From an uncultured Oscillospiraceae bacterium (lineage in GTDB: Bacteria; Bacillota; Clostridia; Oscillospirales; Oscillospiraceae): a DNA stretch of 24,080 nt. The notes below the pieces were generated by a model. The model ran no database searches, was not told the origin of the DNA, and saw only the letters and a list, made by a program, of their open reading frames with translations. Below are positions 7,591 through 16,493 of the stretch, one piece after another. Position 1 is the stretch's first letter, and each line of letters opens with the position of its first letter. The position numbers and the translations under genes were made by a program. Location of the stretch: positions 1 to 24,080 of the forward strand of contig CAKTEB010000031.1 in NCBI GenBank assembly GCA_934546685.1, written 5' to 3'.

Positions 7591-8201
7591 CCCAGTGCCG
7601 ACTGCATGAACATATTGGTTTTCCGTTCACGCTCCAGAGTGGTGGAACCGGTGTGGCCGGAGAGGACGGTGTAGTTGCCCTTGAGATCGTAGAGCCGCCG
7701 CAGGGAGGTACACATATCGCTCCAGCTGCCGCCGGGGAAGTCCGTCCGTCCGCAGGAGCCCTGGAACAGGGTGTCCCCGGAGAAGATCACGTCTCCGGCA
7801 ATGAGGCATACAGAGCCCGGGGTATGGCCGGGGGTCTCCAGCACCCGGAAGGTGATGGAATCCAGGGTGACGGTGTCGCCGTCCTTCCAGTCGATGACCT
7901 TGTCCGGATCCAGCGCCACGGATTCGTGGAACACGGCCTCCAGGTGGAGATCCTTGTGGGACATATAGATTTTGGGCTGGCTGCCGCAGGTCTCCTCCAG
8001 CTCCGGAACCCCGGTGATATGGTCAAAATGGCCGTGGGTCAGGAGGATATACTGGAGGGTGAGGCCGTTCTTTTTCAGGCGGTCCGCCAGATACGCGCCG
8101 TCGTCGCCGGGATCGATGACCGCGGCGTTTTTGGTGTTCTCATCCCATACGATATAGCAGTTGGTCATCAGCTGACCCACCTGCTGAACTTCTATTTTCA
8201 T
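7587..8201 (-). CDS. MBL-fold metallohydrolase, glyoxalase II-like
   Basis: A 204-residue metallo-beta-lactamase-fold hydrolase. The dinuclear metal motif THGHFDH lies at 55-61, with the further ligands H126 (ETPGHTPGS), D143 (FSGDTLFQGSCGRTD) and H183 (LSGHTGSTT). The FSGDTLFxGSxGRTDFPGG stretch marks the short glyoxalase II-like/YcbL-YqgX branch, which hydrolyses thioesters such as S-lactoylglutathione analogues. Length fits the short branch, which lacks the C-terminal substrate domain of true glyoxalase II. AAAGGAG precedes the ATG. The gene lies 24 bases after dtd and overlaps hemZ by four bases. The rel-dtd-MBL-hemZ order recurs in clostridia (from memory); the substrate is unknown. Confidence 0.9.
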   Translation of the reverse strand: MKIEVQQVGQLMTNCYIVWDENTKNAAVIDPGDDGAYLADRLKKNGLTLQYILLTHGHFDHITGVPELEETCGSQPKIYMSHKDLHLEAVFHESVALDPDKVIDWKDGDTVTLDSITFRVLETPGHTPGSVCLIAGDVIFSGDTLFQGSCGRTDFPGGSWSDMCTSLRRLYDLKGNYTVLSGHTGSTTLERERKTNMFMQSALG

Positions 8202-8225
8202 GGAAATGCTCCTTTCGGTGTGGGA

Positions 8226-8672
8226 TCACAGCTGGTCAGAATCCACGATCAGGGTCACGGGTCCGTCGTTGACGGATTCCACCAGCATATGGGCCCCGAA
8301 AATGCCGTGCTGAGGGGGATAGCCCAGGGCCTCGCACTGTGTTAGAAACCGCTCGTAGAGGGCCTCGGCCTTATCCGGGGCGGCGGCTCCGAAGAAATCG
8401 GGCCGGCGGCCCTTCTTGCAGCTGCCGTAGAGGGTGAACTGGCTCACTACCAGCACCTGCCCCTCCACGGCTTCCAGGCCCAGATTCATTTTTCCCTGGC
8501 CATCGGTGAAGATCCGAAGGCTCAGCAGCTTTTTGCACAGCTTGTCACAGTCCTGGGGCGTATCCTCCGGGCCCACGCCCAGCAGAATGAGAAAGCCCCG
8601 TCCGATCTTGCCCGTAACGGTACCGTCCACCGTGACAGAGGCGGAGGATACCCGGGTCAGCACCGCCCGCAT
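8226..8672 (-). CDS. dtd: D-aminoacyl-tRNA deacylase
   Basis: 148 residues, standard length. It removes D-amino acids (and glycine mischarged on tRNA-Ala) from tRNA at the ribosome. The two catalytic-cleft motifs are present: SQFTL (77-81) and NDGPVT (135-140), which contains the Gly-cisPro element that excludes L-aminoacyl-tRNA. The ATG at 8672 overlaps the rel stop by one base (TGATG). Upstream extension of the frame lies inside rel and has no family similarity. The ribosome site is weak (GGGGGC), so translation is probably coupled to rel. The D-aminoacylase at 20130 is another D-amino-acid function in the window, though not linked in an operon. Confidence 0.95.
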   Translation of the reverse strand: MRAVLTRVSSASVTVDGTVTGKIGRGFLILLGVGPEDTPQDCDKLCKKLLSLRIFTDGQGKMNLGLEAVEGQVLVVSQFTLYGSCKKGRRPDFFGAAAPDKAEALYERFLTQCEALGYPPQHGIFGAHMLVESVNDGPVTLIVDSDQL

Positions 8673-10861
8673 CAGTGGTGCCCCCGGCGGATGTGCCGGA
8701 CGCCCTTGATGGCGGAGAGCCGGGCGCGGACGGCGTTGAGCTCGGTGACGTTCTGAACCTCCACGGTGATGGAGATGACGCAGCCGCCCTTGCCGTCGGA
8801 CCGGGCGCTGAGCTCCGAGCATTTGAGCTTCAGGGAGGAGATGACCATGGCCGCGTCCAGGGCCAGGCCGTCCCGATCCTGACAGGAGAGCTCAAAGGAG
8901 GTGGAGAAGCTCTCCATGGGCATATCCGCCCAGGCCACCTTGACCCACCGGCCGGAATTCTCCGGGGAGGCCGCGCCCGCGGCGTTGGGGCAGTCCCGGC
9001 GATGGACCGAGACGCCGAAGCCCTTGGTGATAAAGCCCACGATATCGTCGCCGGGCACCGGCGTACAGCAGCGGGCAAATTTGATCATGCAGTTGTCGAT
9101 ATCCTCCACGATGACGCCGGAGGTGGCCAGCTTGGGCTTGTGGCTGATGGAGGTGGGATCCTTGGGATTCACCGCGTCCGCCGCGTCGGCGGCCTCCTTT
9201 TTGCTGAATTTCAGGATCTCGTCCTTGATCCGGTTCACGGCCTTTACGGCGGTGAGGCCGCCGTAGCCGATGGCGGCGTACATGTCGTCCATGTTGGAGA
9301 AGGACAGCTTCTTGAGCAGCTGGGGCTGGAGCGCGTCGTTGGCCACCAGGGCCGGGGATACGCCGATGCGCCGGAGCTCGTCCTCAAAGCTCTGTCTGCC
9401 GTTGACGATGTTTTCCTCCCGGCGCTCCTTCTTATACCACTGGCGGATCTTGATCCGGGCCTGGTTGGACTTACATAGGCTCAGCCAGTCCCGGCTGGGG
9501 CCCTTGGCGGATTTGGAGGTGATGACTTCCACGATGTCGCCGTTTTGTAGGACGGTATCATAGTTGACGATCCGATGGTTGATCTTGGCCCCCACCATGT
9601 GGTTGCCTACTTCGGAATGGATGGCGTAGGCAAAGTCGATGGGCGTAGAGCCCGCGGGCAGGGAGATGACCTCGCCCCGGGGGGTGAAGACGAAGACCTC
9701 GTCGTCAAACATATCAATCTTCAGGCTGGAGATAAAGTCCTCGGCCTCGGAGTCCTGCTGGCTCTCCAGCAGGCGGCGGACCCACTCGAACTGCTCCTCG
9801 CCGCCGGTGGACTGGATGCCCTCTTTGTATTTCCAGTGGGCAGCGATGCCGTATTCCGCGGTGTGGTGCATCTGGGCCGTGCGGATCTGCACCTCAAAGG
9901 GGATGCCCTCAGAGCCGATGACGGTGGTGTGCAGCGACTGGTAGCCGTTGGGCTTGGGGGTGGAGATATAGTCCTTGAACCGCCCGGGCACCAGGTTGAA
10001 CAGGTCGTGGATATGGCCCAGTACATTGTAGCAGTCGGCGATATCGTCCACGATGACCCGGAAGGCGTAGAGGTCGTAGACCTCGTCCAGGGTCTTATTC
10101 TGGGAGTACATCTTCCGGTAGATGGAGTAGATGTGCTTCACCCGGCCATAGATCTGGAACTGGATGCCGCTTTCCCGGAGCCGGGTCTCGATCTTTTCAC
10201 GGATAGAGGCCATCATCTGGGCGTTGGCGGCTTCCTTTTCGTCCAGCTGCCGGGAGATTTCCTCGTAGCCCACGGGGTCGAGGTATTTGAGGGAGGTGTC
10301 CTCCAGCTCCCACTTGATCTTCTGCATGCCCAGGCGATGGGCCAGGGGCGCGTAAATCTCCATGGTCTCCAGGGACTTGCTCCGCTGCTTCTCCGGGGTC
10401 TGATACTGGAGGGTGCGGGTGTTGTGGAGCCGGTCGGCGATCTTGATGAGGATCACCCGGATGTCCTTGCTCATGGCCAGGAACATCTTCCGGAGGTTCT
10501 CCATCTGCTCCTCCTCCATGGACTGGAAGTTCACCCGAGTCAGCTTGGTGACGCCCTCCACCAGATCCGCCACGGTCTTGCCAAAGCGCCGTGCGATCTC
10601 CTCATGGCTGGCGTCGGTGTCCTCAATGCAGTCGTGGAGCAGGGCGGCCAGAATGGAGTCGGTGTCCAGGCCCATCTCCGCCACGATCTCCGCCACCGCC
10701 AGGGGGTGGATGATGTAGGGGGAGTTGTCCTTCCGGAGCTGACCGTCATGCTTCTTCGCGGCGTACTGATAGCCCGCGTCCACCAGCTCCATGTCCACAT
10801 GGGGGGTATATTTTTGGATCGCAGCCTTCATGGCCGCGTAATGTTCAGATACTGATTCCAT
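8672..10861 (-). CDS. rel: Bifunctional (p)ppGpp synthetase/hydrolase Rel
   Basis: 729 residues, full length for long RSH proteins, and the stringent-response enzyme. The hydrolase HD domain is intact (HDCIEDT, 76-82; DRLHNTRT, 143-150). The synthetase domain has RFKDYI (294-299) and NGYQSLHT (305-312). RFKD is the RxKD form of bifunctional enzymes, unlike the ExDD of synthetase-only RelA. A TGS domain follows (about 388-448), then a Cys-rich segment (FARCCTPVPGD, and HRRDC) and a C-terminal ACT domain. The ATG at 10861 has GAGG 8 bases upstream, one base after the recJ stop. A GTG three codons earlier lies inside the ribosome site and is less likely. Confidence 0.95.
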   Translation of the reverse strand: MESVSEHYAAMKAAIQKYTPHVDMELVDAGYQYAAKKHDGQLRKDNSPYIIHPLAVAEIVAEMGLDTDSILAALLHDCIEDTDASHEEIARRFGKTVADLVEGVTKLTRVNFQSMEEEQMENLRKMFLAMSKDIRVILIKIADRLHNTRTLQYQTPEKQRSKSLETMEIYAPLAHRLGMQKIKWELEDTSLKYLDPVGYEEISRQLDEKEAANAQMMASIREKIETRLRESGIQFQIYGRVKHIYSIYRKMYSQNKTLDEVYDLYAFRVIVDDIADCYNVLGHIHDLFNLVPGRFKDYISTPKPNGYQSLHTTVIGSEGIPFEVQIRTAQMHHTAEYGIAAHWKYKEGIQSTGGEEQFEWVRRLLESQQDSEAEDFISSLKIDMFDDEVFVFTPRGEVISLPAGSTPIDFAYAIHSEVGNHMVGAKINHRIVNYDTVLQNGDIVEVITSKSAKGPSRDWLSLCKSNQARIKIRQWYKKERREENIVNGRQSFEDELRRIGVSPALVANDALQPQLLKKLSFSNMDDMYAAIGYGGLTAVKAVNRIKDEILKFSKKEAADAADAVNPKDPTSISHKPKLATSGVIVEDIDNCMIKFARCCTPVPGDDIVGFITKGFGVSVHRRDCPNAAGAASPENSGRWVKVAWADMPMESFSTSFELSCQDRDGLALDAAMVISSLKLKCSELSARSDGKGGCVISITVEVQNVTELNAVRARLSAIKGVRHIRRGHH

Positions 10862-10862
10862 A

Positions 10863-12926
10863 TCAGTCACCTCGTCTTTGGTTTTTCAGCCGCAGTAAAA
10901 TGGAAGAGCGCTCCAGATCCACTTTGCCGGGGCCAGGCGTGAGCCGGATAGTCATGACCCGGGAGCCCGCGTCCACCCGAATGAGCCCCCGCTCGGCCAG
11001 CACGTCCAGGCAGATCCTGGTGCGCACAAAGCTCACGGGCAGGCCCGCGCTCCGGGCGATCTTCCGGGACAGCACGGTGAATTCATCTATCAGGCTGCCC
11101 TGGGCGCTGTTGGCGGTGAGATACCGCCATACCGCGGCAAATTCCTTCCTGGGGGGGATGAGACTGTCGATGTCCAGGGCGGCAAAGGCCCCGGCGGACA
11201 GGCAGGCGTATATTTCCTTCTCCCGCTCCATGGCCTGACGGCAGGCAAGGGCGGGACGAATATCGGTGATGTTCAGCTGAACGGTGCGGAGGCCCCGGAA
11301 CTCGTTGATCTGGGGGCTGAAGGCCACCTCTACCAGGTCTCCGGGGGCCACAGCCGCCTGACAGGCGGTGGTGGAGAAGAAGATGCTGTCGATGACCTTG
11401 CCGCGGCGGCTGAGCCGCAGCTTCAGATGCTTGCCGCCGCCCACCTCGCTGAGCTGATCCACCCGCATATTGTCGAGATACAGCAGGGGCCGGGGGCAGG
11501 AGGCGCCGAAGGGCTCCAGCTGCTCCAGGGCCGCCACGTTGGCGGTGGTCAGAAGCTCTGGGGAAACGGCGCAGTCCAGCTCCAGGGCCGAGCCGTCGGG
11601 ATGCTCCGCTCGGTAGGCTCGGGCCATTTCCGTGACCTGACGGCGGAATTCCGGGATGTTCTCCCGGAGAATCGTAAAGCCCGCGGCCAGCTCATGGCCG
11701 CCGAAGCTCTGGAGCAGAGGCTCCAGCTTTTCCAGGGTGGAGAACAGGGGGAAGTTCCCGTAGCTCCGGGAGGACGCCTTGCCGGAGTCCCCGGAGAGGC
11801 AGATCAGAAACACTGGGCAGCCATAGTCCTCGGACAGCCGGGAGGCCACGATGCCCACTACGCCTTGATGCCAGCTCTCACCGGCCAGAACGATGGCGTC
11901 GGGGCGGCGGACGCCCTCCAGCATATGGACTGCGTCCGCGTAGATCTCCACCTCAATGGTCTGGCGCTGCCGGTTCAGACGGCAGAGCTGGGCGGCCAGC
12001 TGGGCGGCCTCCTCCGCGTCCTGGGTCATAAACAGCTCCGCGGCCAGCTCCACCTGGCCCATGCGGCCGGCGGCGTTGATCCGGGGGGCCAGGGTATAGC
12101 CTACGGTGGAGGAGGTGACGGCGGCGGGGTGAATCTGGCACTCCCGCATCAGGGCCTGGAGGCCGGGACGGCGGGAATGGTGCATGGCGGAGATGCCCAT
12201 GGTCACCAGGGTGCGGTTTTCATTGGTCAGGGGCATCACGTCCGCCACGGTGCCCAGAGCCACCAGATCACAGTATTCCCGGCAGACCGTTTCCTGATCC
12301 CCGGCCACGGCAGAGGCAACCTTAAAGGCCACGCCCACACCGGCCAGGTGGGGGAATCCGTACTGGGAGTCGTGACGGTGGGGATTGACCACCGCCACCG
12401 CCTCCGGCAGCTCGGTTTTGCATTCGTGGTGATCCGTTACGATCAGGTCGATGCCAAGCTCCTTGCAGAGCCGAGCCTCCTCCACGGCGGTGATGCCGCA
12501 GTCCACGGTGATAATGAGGCGCACGCCCTGATCGTGGAGGGAGCGGACCGCGGGCTCATTGAGCCCATAGCCCTCCTCCAGACGGGCAGGGATATACCAG
12601 GTACAATTCGCGCCGCGCTTGGTGAGAAAATCCGTCAGAAGACAGGTGGAGGTGATACCGTCCACATCATAGTCGCCGTAAACGGCGATCATCTCCCCCC
12701 GGTCCAGAGCCTGACGGATCCGGGCCACGGCTCTGCCCATATCGGGCATGGTCATGGGATCCAGCAGGGGACTGTGGCTGGAGGCCAGAAAGGCCCCAGC
12801 CTTTTCGGGGGTGTCATATCCGCGGGAGACCAATACGGCGGCAGCTAAGGGTGAGATACCGGCGGCAGTCAGCTCTGCCGCCCGGGCCCCGTCCAGCGGG
12901 GCCACATTCCAGGTGCCGTATTTCAA
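10863..12926 (-). CDS. recJ: Single-stranded-DNA-specific exonuclease RecJ
   Basis: A 687-residue 5'-3' single-strand exonuclease of recombination and mismatch repair. DHH-family motifs are clear: YGDYDVDGI (83-91), ITVDCGI (139-145), VTDHHE (163-168), and GGHELAAGF of the DHHA1 domain near residue 410. An OB-fold and an additional C-terminal region follow, making it longer than the E. coli protein, as is common in Bacillota. The likely start is TTG at 12926: it is directly preceded in frame by a TAA stop, and KYGTWNVAP fits the family N-terminus. No convincing ribosome site is present. A promoter (12961-12989) leaves a leader of about 28 bases. It is the first gene of the series. Confidence 0.93.
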   Translation of the reverse strand: MKYGTWNVAPLDGARAAELTAAGISPLAAAVLVSRGYDTPEKAGAFLASSHSPLLDPMTMPDMGRAVARIRQALDRGEMIAVYGDYDVDGITSTCLLTDFLTKRGANCTWYIPARLEEGYGLNEPAVRSLHDQGVRLIITVDCGITAVEEARLCKELGIDLIVTDHHECKTELPEAVAVVNPHRHDSQYGFPHLAGVGVAFKVASAVAGDQETVCREYCDLVALGTVADVMPLTNENRTLVTMGISAMHHSRRPGLQALMRECQIHPAAVTSSTVGYTLAPRINAAGRMGQVELAAELFMTQDAEEAAQLAAQLCRLNRQRQTIEVEIYADAVHMLEGVRRPDAIVLAGESWHQGVVGIVASRLSEDYGCPVFLICLSGDSGKASSRSYGNFPLFSTLEKLEPLLQSFGGHELAAGFTILRENIPEFRRQVTEMARAYRAEHPDGSALELDCAVSPELLTTANVAALEQLEPFGASCPRPLLYLDNMRVDQLSEVGGGKHLKLRLSRRGKVIDSIFFSTTACQAAVAPGDLVEVAFSPQINEFRGLRTVQLNITDIRPALACRQAMEREKEIYACLSAGAFAALDIDSLIPPRKEFAAVWRYLTANSAQGSLIDEFTVLSRKIARSAGLPVSFVRTRICLDVLAERGLIRVDAGSRVMTIRLTPGPGKVDLERSSILLRLKNQRRGD

Positions 12927-12960
12927 TTATGATGCACATCCATATCATTTATTTTGAATC

Positions 12961-12989
12961 ATTATATCAAAGAAACGCTGAAATCTCAA
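12961..12989 (-). promoter_or_regulatory. Promoter of the recJ-to-hup operon
   Basis: On the minus strand TTGAGA (12989-12984) and TATAAT (12966-12961) are spaced by 17 bases. Predicted transcription start is near 12954, giving a short leader to the recJ TTG at 12926. No terminator is seen between here and 273, so this promoter could serve all eleven genes, with internal promoters possible. Confidence 0.8.
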
Positions 12990-13023
12990 CCGCTATCCGC
13001 AATCTTTGCTATGGGGACGGAGC

Positions 13024-13059
13024 GGGAGCAGGCGGGGCGGGAACCCGCGAAATGCTCCC
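13024..13059. other. Nested inverted repeat between divergent promoters
   Basis: GGGAGCA (13024-13030) pairs with TGCTCCC (13053-13059), and inside lies GCGGG/CCCGC (13037-13041 and 13044-13048). There is no U tract on either side. It lies upstream of both the recJ promoter and the promoter of the surface-protein gene, so it is more likely a DNA site or structural element than a terminator. The rest of 12990-13135 shows no convincing gene. Confidence 0.4.
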
Positions 13060-13135
13060 TGGCCGACAAAATGAATTTTGGGGAAATTTGGGGCGTGCAT
13101 ATTGTTTTGTGGTTGGTTGATTTGCACAGAAACGA

Positions 13136-13164
13136 TTGAAACGGGGCTCTGCAACTGGTATATT
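13136..13164 (+). promoter_or_regulatory. Promoter of the surface-protein gene (extended -10)
   Basis: TTGAAA (13136-13141), a 17-base spacer, and TATATT (13159-13164) preceded by TGG, an extended -10. Predicted start near 13171. A 5-bp hairpin GGAGC/GCTCC (13174-13187) would then stand at the very 5' end of the transcript, shortly before the AAAAGGAGG ribosome site, and could stabilise the mRNA. Confidence 0.7.
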
Positions 13165-13205
13165 TGCTGCATCGGAGCGAGTGCTCCAGGAAAAGGAGGA
13201 TCACC

Positions 13206-16200
13206 ATGAAGAATAAGAAGCGTATCCTGTCATCGCTTCTGGCGCTGGCAATGGTTCTCAGCGCGTCGGCGATGCCGGTTCTGGCGGCGGGCGATGCGGG
13301 AGAAGATGAGAAGGAATCCATCCCCCAGGGCAACCAGACCGAGGGCAGCTGGGTCTATGAGGTGGCCGAGGGCTCTATGGGCGGCCCTGGCGGCGGCCCT
13401 GGCGGCGGACCGGGCGGACCAGGCGGTGGCCCTGGCGGTGGCGGCGAGCCCAGCCAGGAGGATTTGGATGCCTTTATGGCCATGATGATGGCCGGAAGCG
13501 AGCCGGAGGCCACGGTTCTGTGGGGCACCGGCGAGGAGAAATCCGGCAATGTGGTCATGATCCCCGCCACCCTGGGCGGCTATACCGTGACCACCGTGGG
13601 CAACGGCGTTCAGAACATCTCCTCCAACAACAAGAATGAGGATGTGTATTTCCTGATCCCCGAGGGCGTCACCACCCTGTCTCCCCGGATGATCTACGAC
13701 TATAACAGCACCAGCGGCTGGTCCATCCCGGCCAGCGTCACCAGCATCAGCTCGGAGCCTGCCTCTTTCCTGAGCTGCCCCGGCGCGTTTTATGGCGAGT
13801 CCGGCAGCGCGGCGGAGACCTATGCCTCCACGGATGCCTCCCGGGATTTCATCACCTATGAAGCCGACGGCAGCGCGGAATTTTCCGTTACCGGCGGCGA
13901 GGAGGGCTATATCCAGCCCAACGGCACCTATCATCTGCCCTCCGGCATGCTGGACGGCAAGCACACCGCTACCTTCCACATCGTGGCGGACTACCAGTAC
14001 AAGATCAAGACCCTGACTGTGGACGGCCAGGCGGTAAGCGAGGCCGCGGGCAAGAACACCTATGACCTCAGCTATACCTTTACCGCCGGCTCCGCCTCTA
14101 TCGATGTGACCTATGAGGCGGATCCCAAGGACAGCCGGGATCCCGACGAGATGAGCGAGAGCTTCGACTATGACGCCCCGGAGATCAACAAAAAGGCCGT
14201 GGCCGACGGAGCCAAGCTGCCCGATGACGTGAACGACTACATCGGCGTTTCCACCGGCTCCACCTCAAAGTATCTCAACACCATGGGCATTTCCACCGGC
14301 GTGTACTACGCTGCGGACGGCAAGACCTATGAGATGGTCAAGGCCTATCAGGTTACTGACGAGCCGGAATATCTGTCCAAGGCCGAGGCCATTAACGGCG
14401 TATACAAGAAGGATAAGCTGGTCTATGGCAAGGACTACGATCTGGTGCGGGTCTACAACTACTATGAGAACGTCACCTCCGGCCCGGCCCAGGGCGTGGT
14501 GAGCCTCTACTGCACCTATCTCTACAAGGAGATCGACCCCAAGGATATCCCCAGCGAGAATACGGTCTCCAGCGACCACACCAATACGGCCTCTGTCTTT
14601 GTGCAGAAGGGCGGAGATCTGACCCTGGATGACGTTACCTCCTACTGCTACACTGCGGGCAAGGGCCCCTCTGAGGCGGGCAATTTCTTCGGCATGGGTT
14701 CCGCCATTCATGTGGACGGCGGCGACGCCACCACCCCGGCGGCTACCATCATCAACAAGGGAACCTCTGCCCTGACCATGCACAATCCGCAGATCCTGGG
14801 CACGGTGAACTCCGTCTATGCCACCGCCAGCGGCGTCATCTACATTCAGGGCGGCAATATCTTCTCCTGCACCTCCGGCGGCCACGGCCCCTATGTCTCC
14901 ACCGGCGGCCAGATCCTGCTGAACACCGAGGGCACGGAGCTAATCGGCGCGGACGGCAGCGTGAACCGTGATGCGGATACCCTGGAGGCCAAGGATCGCC
15001 CGGACAGCGAGCTCGGCACCATGGCCCGGAACAAGAAGGGTGACATGGAGGGGGTCTACCAGGAGCATCCCGACGATGTGACCGTGGTGGTTACCGGCGA
15101 TGAGGCCGGTACGGCCCTGGCCACGGACTCCGGCGGCGGCGTCATCGTTGCCAACCAGGTGGTCACCAAGACCTTCGGACTTCGGTGCGCGGGCGTCTAC
15201 TCCATCGGCTCCAACGAGAGCTGGGTGTACTGCTACAACTCCGCTCTGACCTCCTATCTGGATGCGGGCCTTTGCTCCGCCTCCGGCGGCTATATCTACG
15301 CCTATAACTGCGACATCAACGGCGTCATGGGCCTCAAGTGCCGGGCCGGCGGCAACGCCGAGGCCGACGAGACCGGCGTTCACGTGGTAAATTCCCGGGT
15401 GGCGGCCTACTTTGACGACGAAGAGATGAAGAACGCCTATGACGTGGCGGATCCCGACACCATGCGTGCCCAGATGGAAAGCGGCGAACTGGATGTGGAC
15501 AGCCTGGGCGTGGGCTACTCCAAGCTCAATATGTTCATCGACAAGGCCAACTCCCCCAAGTTCTATGAGGACTCCCTGGACTGGTGGTTCACCGATAAAT
15601 CCAAGACTCCCGGCTACTCCGGCGGCAACAAGTTCGCTGTGATGTATGTGGAGAATTCCTCCACACCCATCTATGTGGAGGCCTCCAAGATGGTCAACCA
15701 GAACTATGTAGAGTACGGCGATGAGACCAAGCTGGAGGCGGGCCAGACGCCCGCCGACAACCTGCTTTTGTCCGTGGAGGGCGCTGGCTCCGCTACCGTG
15801 AACTTCAAGGATGAGAACGATCAGACCCCCTGGGATCTTACCGGCAAGACCAACGATACCACGGAGCTCACTGGCGACTTCTACCTGGGCGCTTACTCCC
15901 AGTCCACCGGCAGCCCGGACATCGGCACCGGTGCAAACTCCGCCACGGTGAATTTTGAGAATTCCCAGTGGGAGGGCACCGTGCTCTACGGTGACACCGA
16001 CGAGATCACCGGCGTGTGCAACCTGAGCTTCGACTACAAGTCCAGCTGGAAGGTCACCGCCGATACCAAGGTCTCCGATCTGGAGATCTACAATGTGGAA
16101 AATATCACCGCCGACGAGCCTGTAACGATCACCTTTGATTCCACGTCTACTGTGGTAGCGGGCACCTATGGCAATGTGACCCTGGAGGGCCCCGGCGTAG

Positions 16201-16460
16201 ACCAGTGGCCGGAGATTCCTGAGGAGCCCGAGGAGGAATCTGTACAGGAGATCTCCATTCAGGAGCCCGACTCCGTGCCGGAGGTCGCTGAGACCCCTGC
16301 GCCCACTCCGGAGCCCACTCCTGAAGTGACTCCCGAGCCCGAGACGACTTCTAATGGTCTGTCTGCTGGTGCCATTGCTGGGATCGTCATTGCGATCATT
16401 GCGGCAGCCGCTGTGGTGATCGTGGTGGTGAAGAAGCGTGCGTCGAAGAATGGAAAGTAA
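13206..16460 (+). CDS. Large secreted, membrane-anchored surface protein of unknown function
   Basis: 1084 residues; not assignable to a named family. A signal peptide (MKNKKR, hydrophobic core, AMPVLAAG; cleavage near 27-28) is followed by a pure Gly/Pro tract (58-80) and a stretch resembling a BspA-type leucine-rich repeat (LIPEGVTTLSP...PASVTSIS...YGESGSAAETYA, about 149-207). A long region has many G-x-I/V-Y turns (for example TASGVIYIQGGNIFS, SGGYIYAYNCDINGV) that suggest a parallel beta-helix. An acidic Pro-rich stalk (repeated TPEP, EEPEE) precedes a C-terminal membrane helix (GAIAGIVIAIIAAAAVVIVVV) and a short basic tail. There is no LPXTG motif. The start is the ATG after AAAAGGAGG. 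An adhesin or polysaccharide-binding role is possible but unproven. Confidence 0.85.
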   Translation: MKNKKRILSSLLALAMVLSASAMPVLAAGDAGEDEKESIPQGNQTEGSWVYEVAEGSMGGPGGGPGGGPGGPGGGPGGGGEPSQEDLDAFMAMMMAGSEPEATVLWGTGEEKSGNVVMIPATLGGYTVTTVGNGVQNISSNNKNEDVYFLIPEGVTTLSPRMIYDYNSTSGWSIPASVTSISSEPASFLSCPGAFYGESGSAAETYASTDASRDFITYEADGSAEFSVTGGEEGYIQPNGTYHLPSGMLDGKHTATFHIVADYQYKIKTLTVDGQAVSEAAGKNTYDLSYTFTAGSASIDVTYEADPKDSRDPDEMSESFDYDAPEINKKAVADGAKLPDDVNDYIGVSTGSTSKYLNTMGISTGVYYAADGKTYEMVKAYQVTDEPEYLSKAEAINGVYKKDKLVYGKDYDLVRVYNYYENVTSGPAQGVVSLYCTYLYKEIDPKDIPSENTVSSDHTNTASVFVQKGGDLTLDDVTSYCYTAGKGPSEAGNFFGMGSAIHVDGGDATTPAATIINKGTSALTMHNPQILGTVNSVYATASGVIYIQGGNIFSCTSGGHGPYVSTGGQILLNTEGTELIGADGSVNRDADTLEAKDRPDSELGTMARNKKGDMEGVYQEHPDDVTVVVTGDEAGTALATDSGGGVIVANQVVTKTFGLRCAGVYSIGSNESWVYCYNSALTSYLDAGLCSASGGYIYAYNCDINGVMGLKCRAGGNAEADETGVHVVNSRVAAYFDDEEMKNAYDVADPDTMRAQMESGELDVDSLGVGYSKLNMFIDKANSPKFYEDSLDWWFTDKSKTPGYSGGNKFAVMYVENSSTPIYVEASKMVNQNYVEYGDETKLEAGQTPADNLLLSVEGAGSATVNFKDENDQTPWDLTGKTNDTTELTGDFYLGAYSQSTGSPDIGTGANSATVNFENSQWEGTVLYGDTDEITGVCNLSFDYKSSWKVTADTKVSDLEIYNVENITADEPVTITFDSTSTVVAGTYGNVTLEGPGVDQWPEIPEEPEEESVQEISIQEPDSVPEVAETPAPTPEPTPEVTPEPETTSNGLSAGAIAGIVIAIIAAAAVVIVVVKKRASKNGK

Positions 16461-16493
16461 CCGGCTTTGCATTCTGCCTATAATTCCATAACA

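Noticed and set aside
13164..13205. Upstream ATG extension of the surface protein by 14 residues
   Set aside because: It would begin upstream of the predicted transcription start and lacks a ribosome site; the ATG at 13206 has AAAAGGAGG and begins a proper signal peptide.
12986..13333. Possible small protein on the minus strand in the recJ/surface-protein gap
   Set aside because: It runs through the signal-peptide coding region of the plus-strand gene, has no ribosome site, and overlaps both promoters.
13376..13446. CRISPR-like or minisatellite array
   Set aside because: The short GGC/CCT units have no spacers and stay in frame as a Gly/Pro linker of the surface protein.
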